Positions 16,789 to 24,591 of a stretch of DNA of 64,000 bases are shown here, in pieces. This DNA is from DASRDU01 sp035560235 (GTDB lineage Bacteria; Acidobacteriota; Blastocatellia; RBC074), in contig DATMAG010000113.1 of assembly GCA_035560235.1 (NCBI GenBank), forward strand, positions 1-64,000, in the 5' to 3' direction. Position 1 is the stretch's first letter. Each line of letters starts with the position of its first letter. The translations under genes and the position numbers were made by a program. Below the pieces are notes generated by a model. It saw only the letters and a list, made by a program, of their open reading frames with translations, did no database searches and was not told where the DNA came from.

Positions 16789-16878
16789 GACAAGAGGACA
16801 GGGAGACAAAGAAAACCGCTTCAACTTCGGAGCCTTCTGTCATCTCCTTTTCTGCTTGTCCCCTCTTCTCCTTGTCTT
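16787..16878. repeat. Purine-rich imperfect palindrome downstream of a gene (family C, copy 1)
   Basis: Starting at the stop codon, AAGACAAGAGGACAGGGAG (16787-16805) faces CTTGTCCCCTCTTCTCCTTG (16855-16874) in inverted orientation with small indels. One arm is GACAAG/GGACA-type units, the other their complement. A similar arrangement with an ACAGGGAG core lies at 59342-59404, also at a gene 3' end. It may act as a terminator. Confidence 0.5.
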
Positions 16879-16893
16879 TCTGACTTATCGGCT

Positions 16894-17709
16894 ATGCTAA
16901 TCACCAGTCCTGCCAATCAGCATCTCAGACGGGCGCGCGGGGTGCGCGACGGCAGGGAGCCTGAACTGATCTTTGTCGAAGGTGAGCGGTTGTGCGAGGA
17001 GTGTGTGCAGTCAGGGCTGGAACTTGTGGCCTGCTTTCACGCGCCGCAGCCGGGACTGCGCGCGCTGGAAGTCATCAGCGAAGCGCGGCGGCGTGAATGT
17101 CCGATATTTGAGGTTGCCGAAGCCGCACTTGACGCGGTCAGCGATACGGTCAGTTCACAGGGCATCATTATTCTGGCGAAGCGACCGCGCTTCGCAATTG
17201 AACAGGTGCTGGCGGCAGGCGCGAATCGGGCGGGACTGCTTGTCTGCCTCGACGCGGTGCAGGATCCGGGCAACTTCGGAACGATTGTGCGAACGGCTGA
17301 AGCGGCAGGCGCGAGCGGAGTGATTGCGCTGCGCGGGTCGGTTGATGCGTTCGCGCCGAAAACGCTGCGCAGCACAATGGGATCGGCCTTCAGACTGCCG
17401 ATTGCCGAGGGCGCGGAGTCTGATGCAGTTGTGGCCGCTTGCCACCGCGCCGGAATCGTCACAGTGGCGACGGCGGCTGACGCGAGAGTCAGTTATGATG
17501 ATTATGACTGGCGGCGACCGGCGCTGATCGTCTTCGGCAATGAAGCCGGCGGCATCAGACCTGAACTGATGTCGCAGTGCGATGCGGCAGTCAGCATCCC
17601 GATCCGCCCGCCGGTCAATTCAATCAATGTCGCGGCCTCTGTCGCGGTGATCCTGTTTGAAGCCGCACGGCAGCGACGGCGCGAAAATCTGGCAGGCAGG
17701 CGGGATTGA
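16894..17709 (+). CDS. TrmH/SpoU-family RNA ribose 2'-O-methyltransferase
   Basis: 271 residues of a SPOUT-fold enzyme that transfers methyl from S-adenosylmethionine to a ribose 2'-OH in rRNA or tRNA. The N-terminal part (1-100) is the SpoU substrate-binding domain (ITSPANQHLRRARGVRDG, FVEGERLCEE). The catalytic domain has motif 1 DPGNFGTIVRTAEAAGASG (about 130-148), SSMGSAFR-like TMGSAFRLPI, motif 2 IVFGNEAGGI, and motif 3 SIPIRPPVNSINVAASVAVILFE, which form the trefoil knot. The spectrum fits RlmB/TrmH-like enzymes; the exact target nucleotide cannot be read from sequence. No clear SD precedes the ATG, so the start is taken from the N-terminal match. The FHA gene begins 31 nt downstream. 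Confidence 0.88.
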   Translation: MLITSPANQHLRRARGVRDGREPELIFVEGERLCEECVQSGLELVACFHAPQPGLRALEVISEARRRECPIFEVAEAALDAVSDTVSSQGIIILAKRPRFAIEQVLAAGANRAGLLVCLDAVQDPGNFGTIVRTAEAAGASGVIALRGSVDAFAPKTLRSTMGSAFRLPIAEGAESDAVVAACHRAGIVTVATAADARVSYDDYDWRRPALIVFGNEAGGIRPELMSQCDAAVSIPIRPPVNSINVAASVAVILFEAARQRRRENLAGRRD

Positions 17710-17740
17710 AGACGGAAGCGTGTTCCCTGGGAGCGCGACG

Positions 17741-18574
17741 ATGAACGGTCAGACTGAAAAACCAGGAGAGCTGACGGAACGATCGGCGGAACTGCCGGGA
17801 CGTTTTGAGGCTTTTGTGCGCCGGTTGTTTGAGCGCATCGGCGGCGCGCTCGATTTCGCTTTGCGGCGTCCGCTCAATCCGCAGCCGCGCACCGACCTGA
17901 CAGCACTGATTCCGCCGATTGAACGCGCGATTGAAGAGAAGCTGCGGCGCACGAGTTCGCGCGTCATCGCGCCGAATCTGATTGAACTGCGCTACGATTA
18001 CGAAACATATTCGCAACTGACGAAACCGCGTGTGGAGTATCTGCGGCGCGAACTGCGGGCGACGATTTACGAGTACATTCATAACCGCCGCTATGCGACA
18101 CTCAGTGATGTGCAGGTCACAGTCACGTTCGATGTTTTCACGCGCGGCCTCGTCATCAAAGCCCGCTTCCCCGATGAAGCCGCCGCGCCAGGTGAAGCGA
18201 AGGATGAGCAGGCTTCAGAAGCTGCTGCTTCAGCCGTTCAGGCAGACAAGCGTTGTGAAGTGACGCTGCGGCCTGTGACCGGCAGCCGCTTCGGAGATTT
18301 TCATGTCACGCTCAGCAGTTCAGCTGCGCCCGCCGGTCTCGGGCGCAGCCGCAGCAATCGCGTCATCATTGATGATCCGACCGTCTCGGCCATTCACGCC
18401 GCCATCACGCTCAATCCGAACGGCTCGGTCGTGCTGACCGATCTCGGCAGCAGCAACGGCACCTTCGTCAACGGCGTCCCCATCGTCTCAGGCGACAAAA
18501 CCATCATCCGCAGCGGCGACCGGCTGCGGTTCGGTGAGGTTGAAACAATCGTTGAAATCAGCGATCCAAACTGA
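17741..18574 (+). CDS. FhaA-like protein: DUF3662 domain plus FHA domain
   Basis: 277 residues from MNGQTEKPGEL (GGGAG 7 nt upstream). The N-terminal half (about 15-145) resembles the DUF3662 domain of actinobacterial FhaA: FVRRLFERIGGALDFAL, later PNLIELRYDYETY and VQVTVTFDVFTRGLVIKARF. A Glu/Ala linker follows, then a canonical FHA domain (about 195-277) with GRSRSNRVIIDDPTVSAIHA, LTDLGSSNGTFVNG and GDRLRFGEVE, containing the Arg, Ser, His and Asn that bind phosphothreonine in known FHA domains. The penicillin-binding protein gene starts 24 nt downstream, matching the FhaA-PbpA association of actinobacteria, so a phospho-dependent link to wall synthesis is inferred. A Ser/Thr kinase is encoded at 52178-54493 in this window. 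Confidence 0.85.
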   Translation: MNGQTEKPGELTERSAELPGRFEAFVRRLFERIGGALDFALRRPLNPQPRTDLTALIPPIERAIEEKLRRTSSRVIAPNLIELRYDYETYSQLTKPRVEYLRRELRATIYEYIHNRRYATLSDVQVTVTFDVFTRGLVIKARFPDEAAAPGEAKDEQASEAAASAVQADKRCEVTLRPVTGSRFGDFHVTLSSSAAPAGLGRSRSNRVIIDDPTVSAIHAAITLNPNGSVVLTDLGSSNGTFVNGVPIVSGDKTIIRSGDRLRFGEVETIVEISDPN

Positions 18575-18598
18575 GTTCCAGTCCGCAACTGCAATCTG

Positions 18599-20404
18599 AT
18601 GAGCTTCTCCTTCTTTGCCACACTGATCTTCATCACGGGCCTCTCAGTCATTCTTTTTGCGCTCTTCGTTTCGACGTGGCGGTATCGCTCGAAGGTGGCT
18701 GACGAGACTTCATCGCTGCCGGATGATTTCGGGCCGAAGCTGACGAGCGCGCGACTGCGATATGTGCGCTGGGCGTTTGCGCTGCTGGTCCTGGCGGCGT
18801 TCGGATTTCATCTCTACTGGGGACTGTTTGCGACCGGGCCGCTCGGCGAAAACAGTGATTTCGCGCAGCTCAAGAATGCCCGCGATCAGCGCAATCGGCG
18901 CGAAGCCGAGGCCGGATTGCGCGGCTGGATCTTCGACCGGCATCACGACTACAAAAAGGCGCTGGCCAGGTATCGTTATCTGAACGGTCAGATCATTCGC
19001 GACTATCCGCTCGGCCAGGCGGCGGCGCACATCATCGGTTACACCGGCCTGATGCGCGGCGATGCGCTGATGGAACGTGCGCTGATGGCGCAGCCGGTTA
19101 AGGAGGCCGAACGCAGCTGGTGGGACAAACTCTTCGAGAACAAATCGCAGGAGCAGCAGCAGGCCGTCAGCAGGGACCTGACGCTGACGATTGATTACGA
19201 GTTGCAGAAGGAAGCGGCAGCGCAACTGTCCGGAAAAAAGGGCGCAGTGGTGATGCTCAATCCGCAGACGGGCGAAGTGCTGGCCCTGGCGAGCGCGCCG
19301 AGCTTTGATCCCGACGACATCAACAACGATGTGAAATGGAAGGAGATTTTCAGCGACGCGAAAAACAAGCCGCTCCTGAATCGTGCGCTGCACGAATATT
19401 ACCTGCCTGGCTCGACGCTCAAGACCGTGACTGCTTCAGCCGCGCTCGAAGCCCGGCTGAATGACAAGGTGTTTTTCTGCCAGGGCGCAGGCTGGACGCC
19501 GCCCGGTTCAGGCCGCGCCATTCGTGATGACGAAGGCGAAGCGCACGGACGGCTGGGGCTGACCGAAGCCTATGTTCATTCGTGCAATCAGTATTTCGCG
19601 CAGCTCGGCGTCGAGGTCGAACGCGTGCGCATGGCTGAAGCGGCGGGTCGTTTCGGGCTGAATGTCTTTGCGACCGGCCCGGAATCAATCGGTCAGGGCT
19701 ACGTGCGCGGCCTCTGGAACACCGACAACAAAGTCCTCTCAGACGTTCTCGCGCCGCTCAGGTCAACCTTCGTGTCGAGCAGCAAAATTACGAAATATGA
19801 TCTCGCGCTCGAATCCATCGGACAGGGCTATGTGCAGATGACTCCGATGCAGATGGCGCTCGTCGCGGCGGCGGTCGCCAATGAGCAGGGCAACGTGATG
19901 AAGCCGAAAATTGAGATGGATCGCGCGCCCGCCGTTTACAGTCAGGCGATGTCGCCGCAGGTTGCCGCCGCGATGCGCGAACTGATGGCTGCCGTCGTGC
20001 AGCGCGGCACGGCGAGTGGCGCTTATGCGCGCACCATCGGCGGCAGGTTCACGGCTGGCGGCAAGACCGGCACCGCGCAGCGCGAAGTGGCGGTGATTGA
20101 TCCGCGCACCGGGAAGCCGGTCATCATTCGTGATTCGCGCGGGCGCGAGGTCATCAAAAAGGAGCACCGGATTGATTCGTGGTTCATCGGCTTTGCGCCG
20201 GTCAACAAACCGAAGATCGCTTTTGCCGTGGTGGTTGAAGGCGGCGGTTACGGCGCGCGCACTTCAGCGCCAATTGCCTTTAACCTGCTGCTGCGGGCGC
20301 GTGAACTGAACCTGCTGGATGAGACTCCGGCGCAGGCTGCGGCACCGGCAGGGCCGGGTCAGCGAGTTGCTGCCGGGCAGGGCGGCGAGTCAACGCGACG
20401 GTAA
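18599..20404 (+). CDS. Class B penicillin-binding protein (peptidoglycan transpeptidase)
   Basis: 601 residues. Two hydrophobic segments (about 1-26 and 56-80) anchor it; having two rather than the usual one is unusual. The class B motif RGWIFDR is at about 108-114. The transpeptidase domain carries all three active-site motifs: STLK (Ser272, Lys275), SCN (328-330) and KTGT (489-492). It forms D,D-crosslinks in peptidoglycan outside the membrane and is the beta-lactam target. Layout and size are closest to the shorter PbpA/FtsI-type proteins. It follows the FHA/DUF3662 gene by 24 nt, and no RodA/FtsW partner is present nearby. The C-terminus is an Ala/Gly/Gln-rich tail. Confidence 0.9.
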   Translation: MSFSFFATLIFITGLSVILFALFVSTWRYRSKVADETSSLPDDFGPKLTSARLRYVRWAFALLVLAAFGFHLYWGLFATGPLGENSDFAQLKNARDQRNRREAEAGLRGWIFDRHHDYKKALARYRYLNGQIIRDYPLGQAAAHIIGYTGLMRGDALMERALMAQPVKEAERSWWDKLFENKSQEQQQAVSRDLTLTIDYELQKEAAAQLSGKKGAVVMLNPQTGEVLALASAPSFDPDDINNDVKWKEIFSDAKNKPLLNRALHEYYLPGSTLKTVTASAALEARLNDKVFFCQGAGWTPPGSGRAIRDDEGEAHGRLGLTEAYVHSCNQYFAQLGVEVERVRMAEAAGRFGLNVFATGPESIGQGYVRGLWNTDNKVLSDVLAPLRSTFVSSSKITKYDLALESIGQGYVQMTPMQMALVAAAVANEQGNVMKPKIEMDRAPAVYSQAMSPQVAAAMRELMAAVVQRGTASGAYARTIGGRFTAGGKTGTAQREVAVIDPRTGKPVIIRDSRGREVIKKEHRIDSWFIGFAPVNKPKIAFAVVVEGGGYGARTSAPIAFNLLLRARELNLLDETPAQAAAPAGPGQRVAAGQGGESTRR

Positions 20405-20418
20405 TCAGGGGTTTTCGC

Positions 20419-20447
20419 TTGAACAATCACTTTCGCGTCGGTACTAT
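20419..20447 (+). promoter_or_regulatory. Candidate sigma-70 promoter for the S41 protease gene
   Basis: TTGAAC (20419-20424), 17-nt spacer, TACTAT (20442-20447). It lies after the PBP stop and 145 nt upstream of the protease GTG start. Confidence 0.45.
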
Positions 20448-20526
20448 AACTTTCGAAGGCAGGCCCGGAACCTGATCCTGCATCAGATCCTCCCCGGCTG
20501 GTCTTTTAAAACCCGCGGAAAGAAGC

Positions 20527-20589
20527 ATGAGCAATCCTGCCATGAGCCGCCTCGTCAGCGGCACTGGTCCCAACCCATTTGAGGAGTAG
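20527..20589 (+). CDS. Possible 20-codon leader ORF before the S41 protease
   Basis: ATG at 20527 (GGAAAG about 7 nt upstream) opens a 20-residue frame reading MSNPAMSRLVSGTGPNPFEE and stopping with TAG at 20587-20589. The last two Glu codons are the GAGGAG that serves as SD of the protease GTG at 20592, so translation of one could affect the other. It may be a leader peptide or chance; no homology can be judged at this length. Confidence 0.35.
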   Translation: MSNPAMSRLVSGTGPNPFEE

Positions 20590-20591
20590 CT

Positions 20592-22289
20592 GTGAGAAAT
20601 AACTGGCTGAGATTCCTGATTTTCGGCGCGCTGATCGCATCACTGATGACCGTCAGTCTCGTTGTTCTGCCAAAGATTGCCGGCGCGCAGGAAAGCGCGA
20701 CGACCACATCGAAGATTTATCGTGATTACGTCGAAGGGATGGGAGTAATCCAGGCGAATTACGTCGAGGATGTGACAACCGAAAACCTCACGAAGACTGC
20801 TGTTCAGGGCATGCTGCGGACGCTCGATCCGCACTCGAATTTCTTCGACCGCAAATCCTTCGAGGAGATGCGGCAGGAACAGCGCAGCCAGTACTTCGGC
20901 ATCGGCGCGGTGATTCGCGCCTACAACGGCAGGGTTTATATCATCGAACCTTACGAAGATACCCCGGCGGTGCGCGCCGGACTGCGGTACGGCGATCAGA
21001 TCTTTGAAGTTGACGGCAAGAGCGCCGAGAACTGGAACTCTGACGAAGTGCGCGATCACCTGCGCGGGCCGCAGGGAACGAAGGTCAAAGTCACCGTCAA
21101 GCGCGCCGGATCGCCGCAGCCGCTCACCTTCACTATCGAACGCGATGCCGTCGCGCTGCCTTCGATTTCGGATGCCTATATGGTACGGCCCGGCGTCGGG
21201 TACGTTGATCTGCGCGGACGTTCGAGCGGCAGCGGTTTCCACTCGACGACGGCTGAGGAACTTACCTACGCAATCAATTACCTGAAAGAGCAGGGAATGA
21301 CCTCGATGATTCTGGACATTCGCGGCAATCCGGGCGGGCTGCTCGACCAGGCGATTCGCGTCTGCGACAAGTTCCTGCAGCGCGGTCAGACGGTTCTTTC
21401 AGTGCGCGGGCGCGACGGGCGGTTGCCGGATCGCGATTTCCAGGCTGAATCAGGCGCGCCGGAAAACTTCCCGATGGTGGTGCTCATCAACGGCGGCTCG
21501 GCTTCAGCTTCAGAGATCGTGGCCGGAGCGATTCAGGATCACGACCGGGGGCTGATCATCGGTGAAACCAGTTTCGGCAAGGGCCTGGTACAGACGATCT
21601 TTCCGCTCTCAGGCGGCGCAGGGCTGACGCTGACAACGGCGCGTTATTACACGCCGAGCGGGCGGCTGATTCAGCGTGATTATTCGAGCGGCTCGTTTTA
21701 CGAGTACATCTTCAAGCGCAACAACAAGAGCGAGAAGGCTGAGGACAAGCCGAAAGGCGAAGAGAAACAGACCGATCTGGGTCGCAAGGTCTTCGGTGGC
21801 GGCGGCATTGAGCCGGATATCAAGGTCGCTGATTCGACAGTTATCACCAACACGCAGTTCTATCTCTCGCAGGGACTCTTTCTCTTTGTGCGTGAACTGC
21901 TGGCCGGAAATGTGGCGACAGCTCCGAATTTCAAGTTCGGCGCGATTGAGTTCAATCACAAGCTCAAGCCTTCTGACTTTGTGGTGACGGATGAGATTCT
22001 GAAGTCTTATCGTGAGTTCATGCTGAAGTTCATGAAGGACAATCCGCGCTGGGGACTGACGACGGCGATGGTGGACGACAACATGGTCTGGGCGCGCAAG
22101 CAGATTCGCTACGAATGCCTGCTCGCCGCTTACGGATCGAACGTCGCGCAGCGATTCCAGGGTGAACTCGATGCGCAGTTGCAGCGCGCGATCAGCGAAA
22201 TGCCTGCCGCCGCTGAACTCGCGGAAAGAGCGCGCCGGTTGCGCACGGCTTCGGTGCGGCCCGGAACGGTACAGCGCAGCAACAACTGA
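20592..22289 (+). CDS. C-terminal processing (tail-specific) protease, S41 family
   Basis: 565 residues starting at GTG with GAGGAG 5 nt upstream. A signal anchor spans residues 1-32. A PDZ domain lies at about 95-185 (GIGAVIRAYNGRVYIIEPYEDTP, AVRAGLRYGDQIFEVDG). The S41 core has ILDIRGNPGGLLDQAI (about 240-255), NGGSASASEIVAGA with the presumed nucleophile Ser305, and GETSFGKG with the presumed general base Lys330. A charged insert (KSEKAEDKPKGEEKQ) and a helical C-terminal domain follow. Such enzymes cleave periplasmic or envelope proteins from their C-termini. The gene follows the PBP, fitting an envelope cluster, but has its own candidate promoter and terminator. Confidence 0.92.
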   Translation: MRNNWLRFLIFGALIASLMTVSLVVLPKIAGAQESATTTSKIYRDYVEGMGVIQANYVEDVTTENLTKTAVQGMLRTLDPHSNFFDRKSFEEMRQEQRSQYFGIGAVIRAYNGRVYIIEPYEDTPAVRAGLRYGDQIFEVDGKSAENWNSDEVRDHLRGPQGTKVKVTVKRAGSPQPLTFTIERDAVALPSISDAYMVRPGVGYVDLRGRSSGSGFHSTTAEELTYAINYLKEQGMTSMILDIRGNPGGLLDQAIRVCDKFLQRGQTVLSVRGRDGRLPDRDFQAESGAPENFPMVVLINGGSASASEIVAGAIQDHDRGLIIGETSFGKGLVQTIFPLSGGAGLTLTTARYYTPSGRLIQRDYSSGSFYEYIFKRNNKSEKAEDKPKGEEKQTDLGRKVFGGGGIEPDIKVADSTVITNTQFYLSQGLFLFVRELLAGNVATAPNFKFGAIEFNHKLKPSDFVVTDEILKSYREFMLKFMKDNPRWGLTTAMVDDNMVWARKQIRYECLLAAYGSNVAQRFQGELDAQLQRAISEMPAAAELAERARRLRTASVRPGTVQRSNN

Positions 22290-22315
22290 TTCCGCGCACA
22301 TTACTGCTCTGACTG

Positions 22316-22344
22316 AAGGCGGCTGCCACACTCAGCCGCCTTTT
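22316..22344 (+). terminator. Intrinsic terminator after the S41 protease
   Basis: GGCGGCTG (22318-22325) and CAGCCGCC (22333-22340), extended by an AA/TT pair, enclose a 7-nt loop and are followed by TTTT then a pyrimidine-rich stretch. It lies about 27 nt past the stop. Confidence 0.85.
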
Positions 22345-22404
22345 CTGCTTTGCTACAAATCGCGGCATTAGATTTTAACAGGCTGCGCCGAAGGCCCCCG
22401 CAAA

Positions 22405-22419
22405 CCGCAAATTTTGCGG
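22405..22419. promoter_or_regulatory. Operator-like perfect palindrome before a gene start
   Basis: CCGCAAA-T-TTTGCGG is a perfect 7+1+7 palindrome, directly followed by TACACT (22420-22425), a possible -10 only 6 nt from the ATG at 22432. The position suits a repressor site or a short hairpin at a leaderless transcript start. Confidence 0.4.
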
Positions 22420-22431
22420 TACACTTTCAGT

Positions 22432-24183
22432 ATGGTCTGGTTGTCTCGAAAGCGAATCATCGTTGCTCTGTGTGCCATTCTGCTGCTCGTGGCGGGCGGG
22501 TGGATGTACAGCCAGCGTGTCGAGCGGGTGCCGATGGAAATCTATGTGCCTGAATCGGCGCTGGGTTACATCGAACTGAATGACCTGCCGCAACTGCTCG
22601 ATCATTTCACCTCAACGACTGCGTGGCAGAAACTCGCGCCCGCTTACGGCCTGCCCGACCGGCTGAATTATCTGGGCAAGGCCGGAGCGCTGACGCGCTG
22701 GACGGGCCTCGGTCCCGGCGAATCAGTCGTGTTGTCACGCGCGCAGATTGCCGTCGCCGTGACCGGCATCGAAGTGCGCGGCGAAGAGGTCAGGCCGCGG
22801 TGGGCCGTCCTCGCTGAAACTCACACGAGCGAGGGCCGTCTGCGTTCAGTGATCGAAGAGCGTCTGCCACAGCTGGCCGCGCGTGTTTACGGCAAACCGG
22901 TCGGAGAGGCGACCGAATATATGGGCGTGCCGATCACTGTCTGGCGCGCGCCGGAAGGCGAACGCCGGTTATTGTCCGCGCAGATGGGCAGTCTGTGGAT
23001 TGTCGCCAATCATCCTGATTCGCTGCGCTCGTGCATCGAAACGCGCCTGGGCCGCTCGCCTTCGATGGCGAACAGCAATTTTTTTCTGAAGACGGCGCGG
23101 CCACTGGTTGACGGCAAAGGCGGCGACGATAATCTTTTTGCATTCGTCAGCGGGCAGGGGGTCGTGCGACTGATGCAGTTCGCGACCAGCCTCGTCGTCG
23201 GCAGGGTTGCCAGCGCCACACCGTTTGCGGGCGCGCTCGAAGGCCTGCTGGCTGATATTTCATCGCGCACGGTTGATGGCGCGGCTTACAGCGCCAGCTT
23301 TGAAGACGGCGTCATCGTGAATCGTTATGCGCTGCTCTGCAAACCGGCGCTCGTGGACAAGCTGAAGGCTTCGGTCGTGACCACTGACAACGGCAGTCAG
23401 AAAGATGAACTGCGCGTGCTGCAACTGACTCCGCCCGCAATTAAGGACGTCACCATCATCAGTGTCGAAAACCCCGTGCGCGCCCTCGACGGACTTGAGC
23501 TTGCCATCTCCTCACAACTCGGCACCGGACAGAGTTTCATTCTGCATCGCATCTTTCTGGGCGCGCGTGAAGCGCTGTTCGGCCTCAAGCCGAATGAAAA
23601 CCCGGCTCCGGCTTTCGGCAGCGAGATCGCTTCGATCAGCTTCAGTGACAACATCTCCGACCGCGTGCTGCTGATTGCGGCGCGTGACCGCGGCCTGCTG
23701 CAGGGGTTTGCCGAAAAGTTTCTGTCCACGAGCGGGGCGACCATTGCCCGGCAGAAATATCGTGATGTGGAACTGATGGTTTCAAGCAGTGCGCGGCGTG
23801 GTGTCGGAGCCTTCATCGGTGATTTTCTGGCGCTCGGCGGACTGCCGCAGGTCAGACACCTGATTGACGCGCACCGGCAGGGCCAGTCACTCGTCAAAAC
23901 CGAACCCTTCGCCAGCGCGAGCAGGCCCGATCAGCCCGCCGCCATTCTCAGCTTTTCATCAGTCAGGGAAGAGACAGCAGAGATGATGGAGGCGCTCTCG
24001 CGGAGGTTTACTGGGAAGGCGGGCGGCAACGACACTGCAATGATCACTGCGCTCGAAAGCCTGCCGCTCGCGGCCAGCGCGACCTCGATCAATGATTACG
24101 GGCTTTACATCGAATCGCACGCGCCGCTCGGCAACTTTCCACTCATCGTCTCGCTGCTCGATGAAACGGGCCGGAAACCTTAG
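22432..24183 (+). CDS. Membrane-anchored protein of unknown function
   Basis: About 583 residues from MVWLSRKR. One N-terminal transmembrane segment (about 8-25, IIVALCAILLLVAGGWMY) anchors an otherwise soluble, presumably periplasmic protein. It begins EIYVPESALGYIELNDLPQL and continues with FTSTTAWQKLAPAYG, an FLKTARPLVDGKGGDD segment near residue 220, and a late PAAILSFSSVREETAEMMEAL. The pattern (VPESALGYIELND) resembles DUF3352-like or other substrate-free surface proteins, but I cannot assign a family with confidence. No catalytic motif is seen. No SD precedes the ATG, and a -10-like TACACT 6 nt upstream suggests leaderless translation. A terminator separates it from the protease gene. 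Confidence 0.7.
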   Translation: MVWLSRKRIIVALCAILLLVAGGWMYSQRVERVPMEIYVPESALGYIELNDLPQLLDHFTSTTAWQKLAPAYGLPDRLNYLGKAGALTRWTGLGPGESVVLSRAQIAVAVTGIEVRGEEVRPRWAVLAETHTSEGRLRSVIEERLPQLAARVYGKPVGEATEYMGVPITVWRAPEGERRLLSAQMGSLWIVANHPDSLRSCIETRLGRSPSMANSNFFLKTARPLVDGKGGDDNLFAFVSGQGVVRLMQFATSLVVGRVASATPFAGALEGLLADISSRTVDGAAYSASFEDGVIVNRYALLCKPALVDKLKASVVTTDNGSQKDELRVLQLTPPAIKDVTIISVENPVRALDGLELAISSQLGTGQSFILHRIFLGAREALFGLKPNENPAPAFGSEIASISFSDNISDRVLLIAARDRGLLQGFAEKFLSTSGATIARQKYRDVELMVSSSARRGVGAFIGDFLALGGLPQVRHLIDAHRQGQSLVKTEPFASASRPDQPAAILSFSSVREETAEMMEALSRRFTGKAGGNDTAMITALESLPLAASATSINDYGLYIESHAPLGNFPLIVSLLDETGRKP

Positions 24184-24252
24184 CCTGGAATTCAGATCAA
24201 CACACGAGTCCGGCAGATCGCGCAACTCTCTCTCTGCTTGATCAGTCAGAGA

Positions 24253-24450
24253 TCAGGTGAGCACACCGTCAGGCCCGATGTGCCCGGGCAGTCTGCATTC
24301 GTCGAGAAAAGTCGCTTCGTCAGATTCCTGTTCGGGATCCTGAAGGAAGCAGACGTTGTTTTCGAGCCGGAACGGCGCCGGAATGCGGGCGGGGATTTCA
24401 GCGATGCGCGGCTGTCGCAGTTCGATTGAACTGCCTGATCGTAGTGGCAT
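24253..24450 (-). CDS. Possible small protein
   Basis: A 65-codon minus-strand frame with AAAGG about 9 nt before the ATG at 24450. The translation has a natural-looking segment (PRIAEIPARIPAPFRLENN, then VCFLQDPEQESDEATFLDE) that is more protein-like than the opposite frame. No known domain is recognised and there is no independent support. It fills a gap of about 400 bases that otherwise holds only the promoter of the GH2 gene. Confidence 0.35.
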   Translation of the reverse strand: MPLRSGSSIELRQPRIAEIPARIPAPFRLENNVCFLQDPEQESDEATFLDECRLPGHIGPDGVLT

Positions 24451-24518
24451 TCACATTTGCCTTTCTGCGTTTCCTCGTCACCCTTTGTGCCGCTTCGTGG
24501 ATGAACTGTTTCTCTCAG

Positions 24519-24527
24519 TGCTATAGT
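24519..24527 (+). promoter_or_regulatory. Candidate extended -10 promoter for the GH2 gene
   Basis: TG-C-TATAGT (24519-24527) has the TGn extension and a 5/6 match to TATAAT. No good -35 is seen. It lies about 65 nt before the ATG at 24592. Confidence 0.4.
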
Positions 24528-24591
24528 TCGCGCCTGAACCGTTGATCGAAGCGCGATCCTGCATCAACCAGACCCGGCGCATCACACAGGA

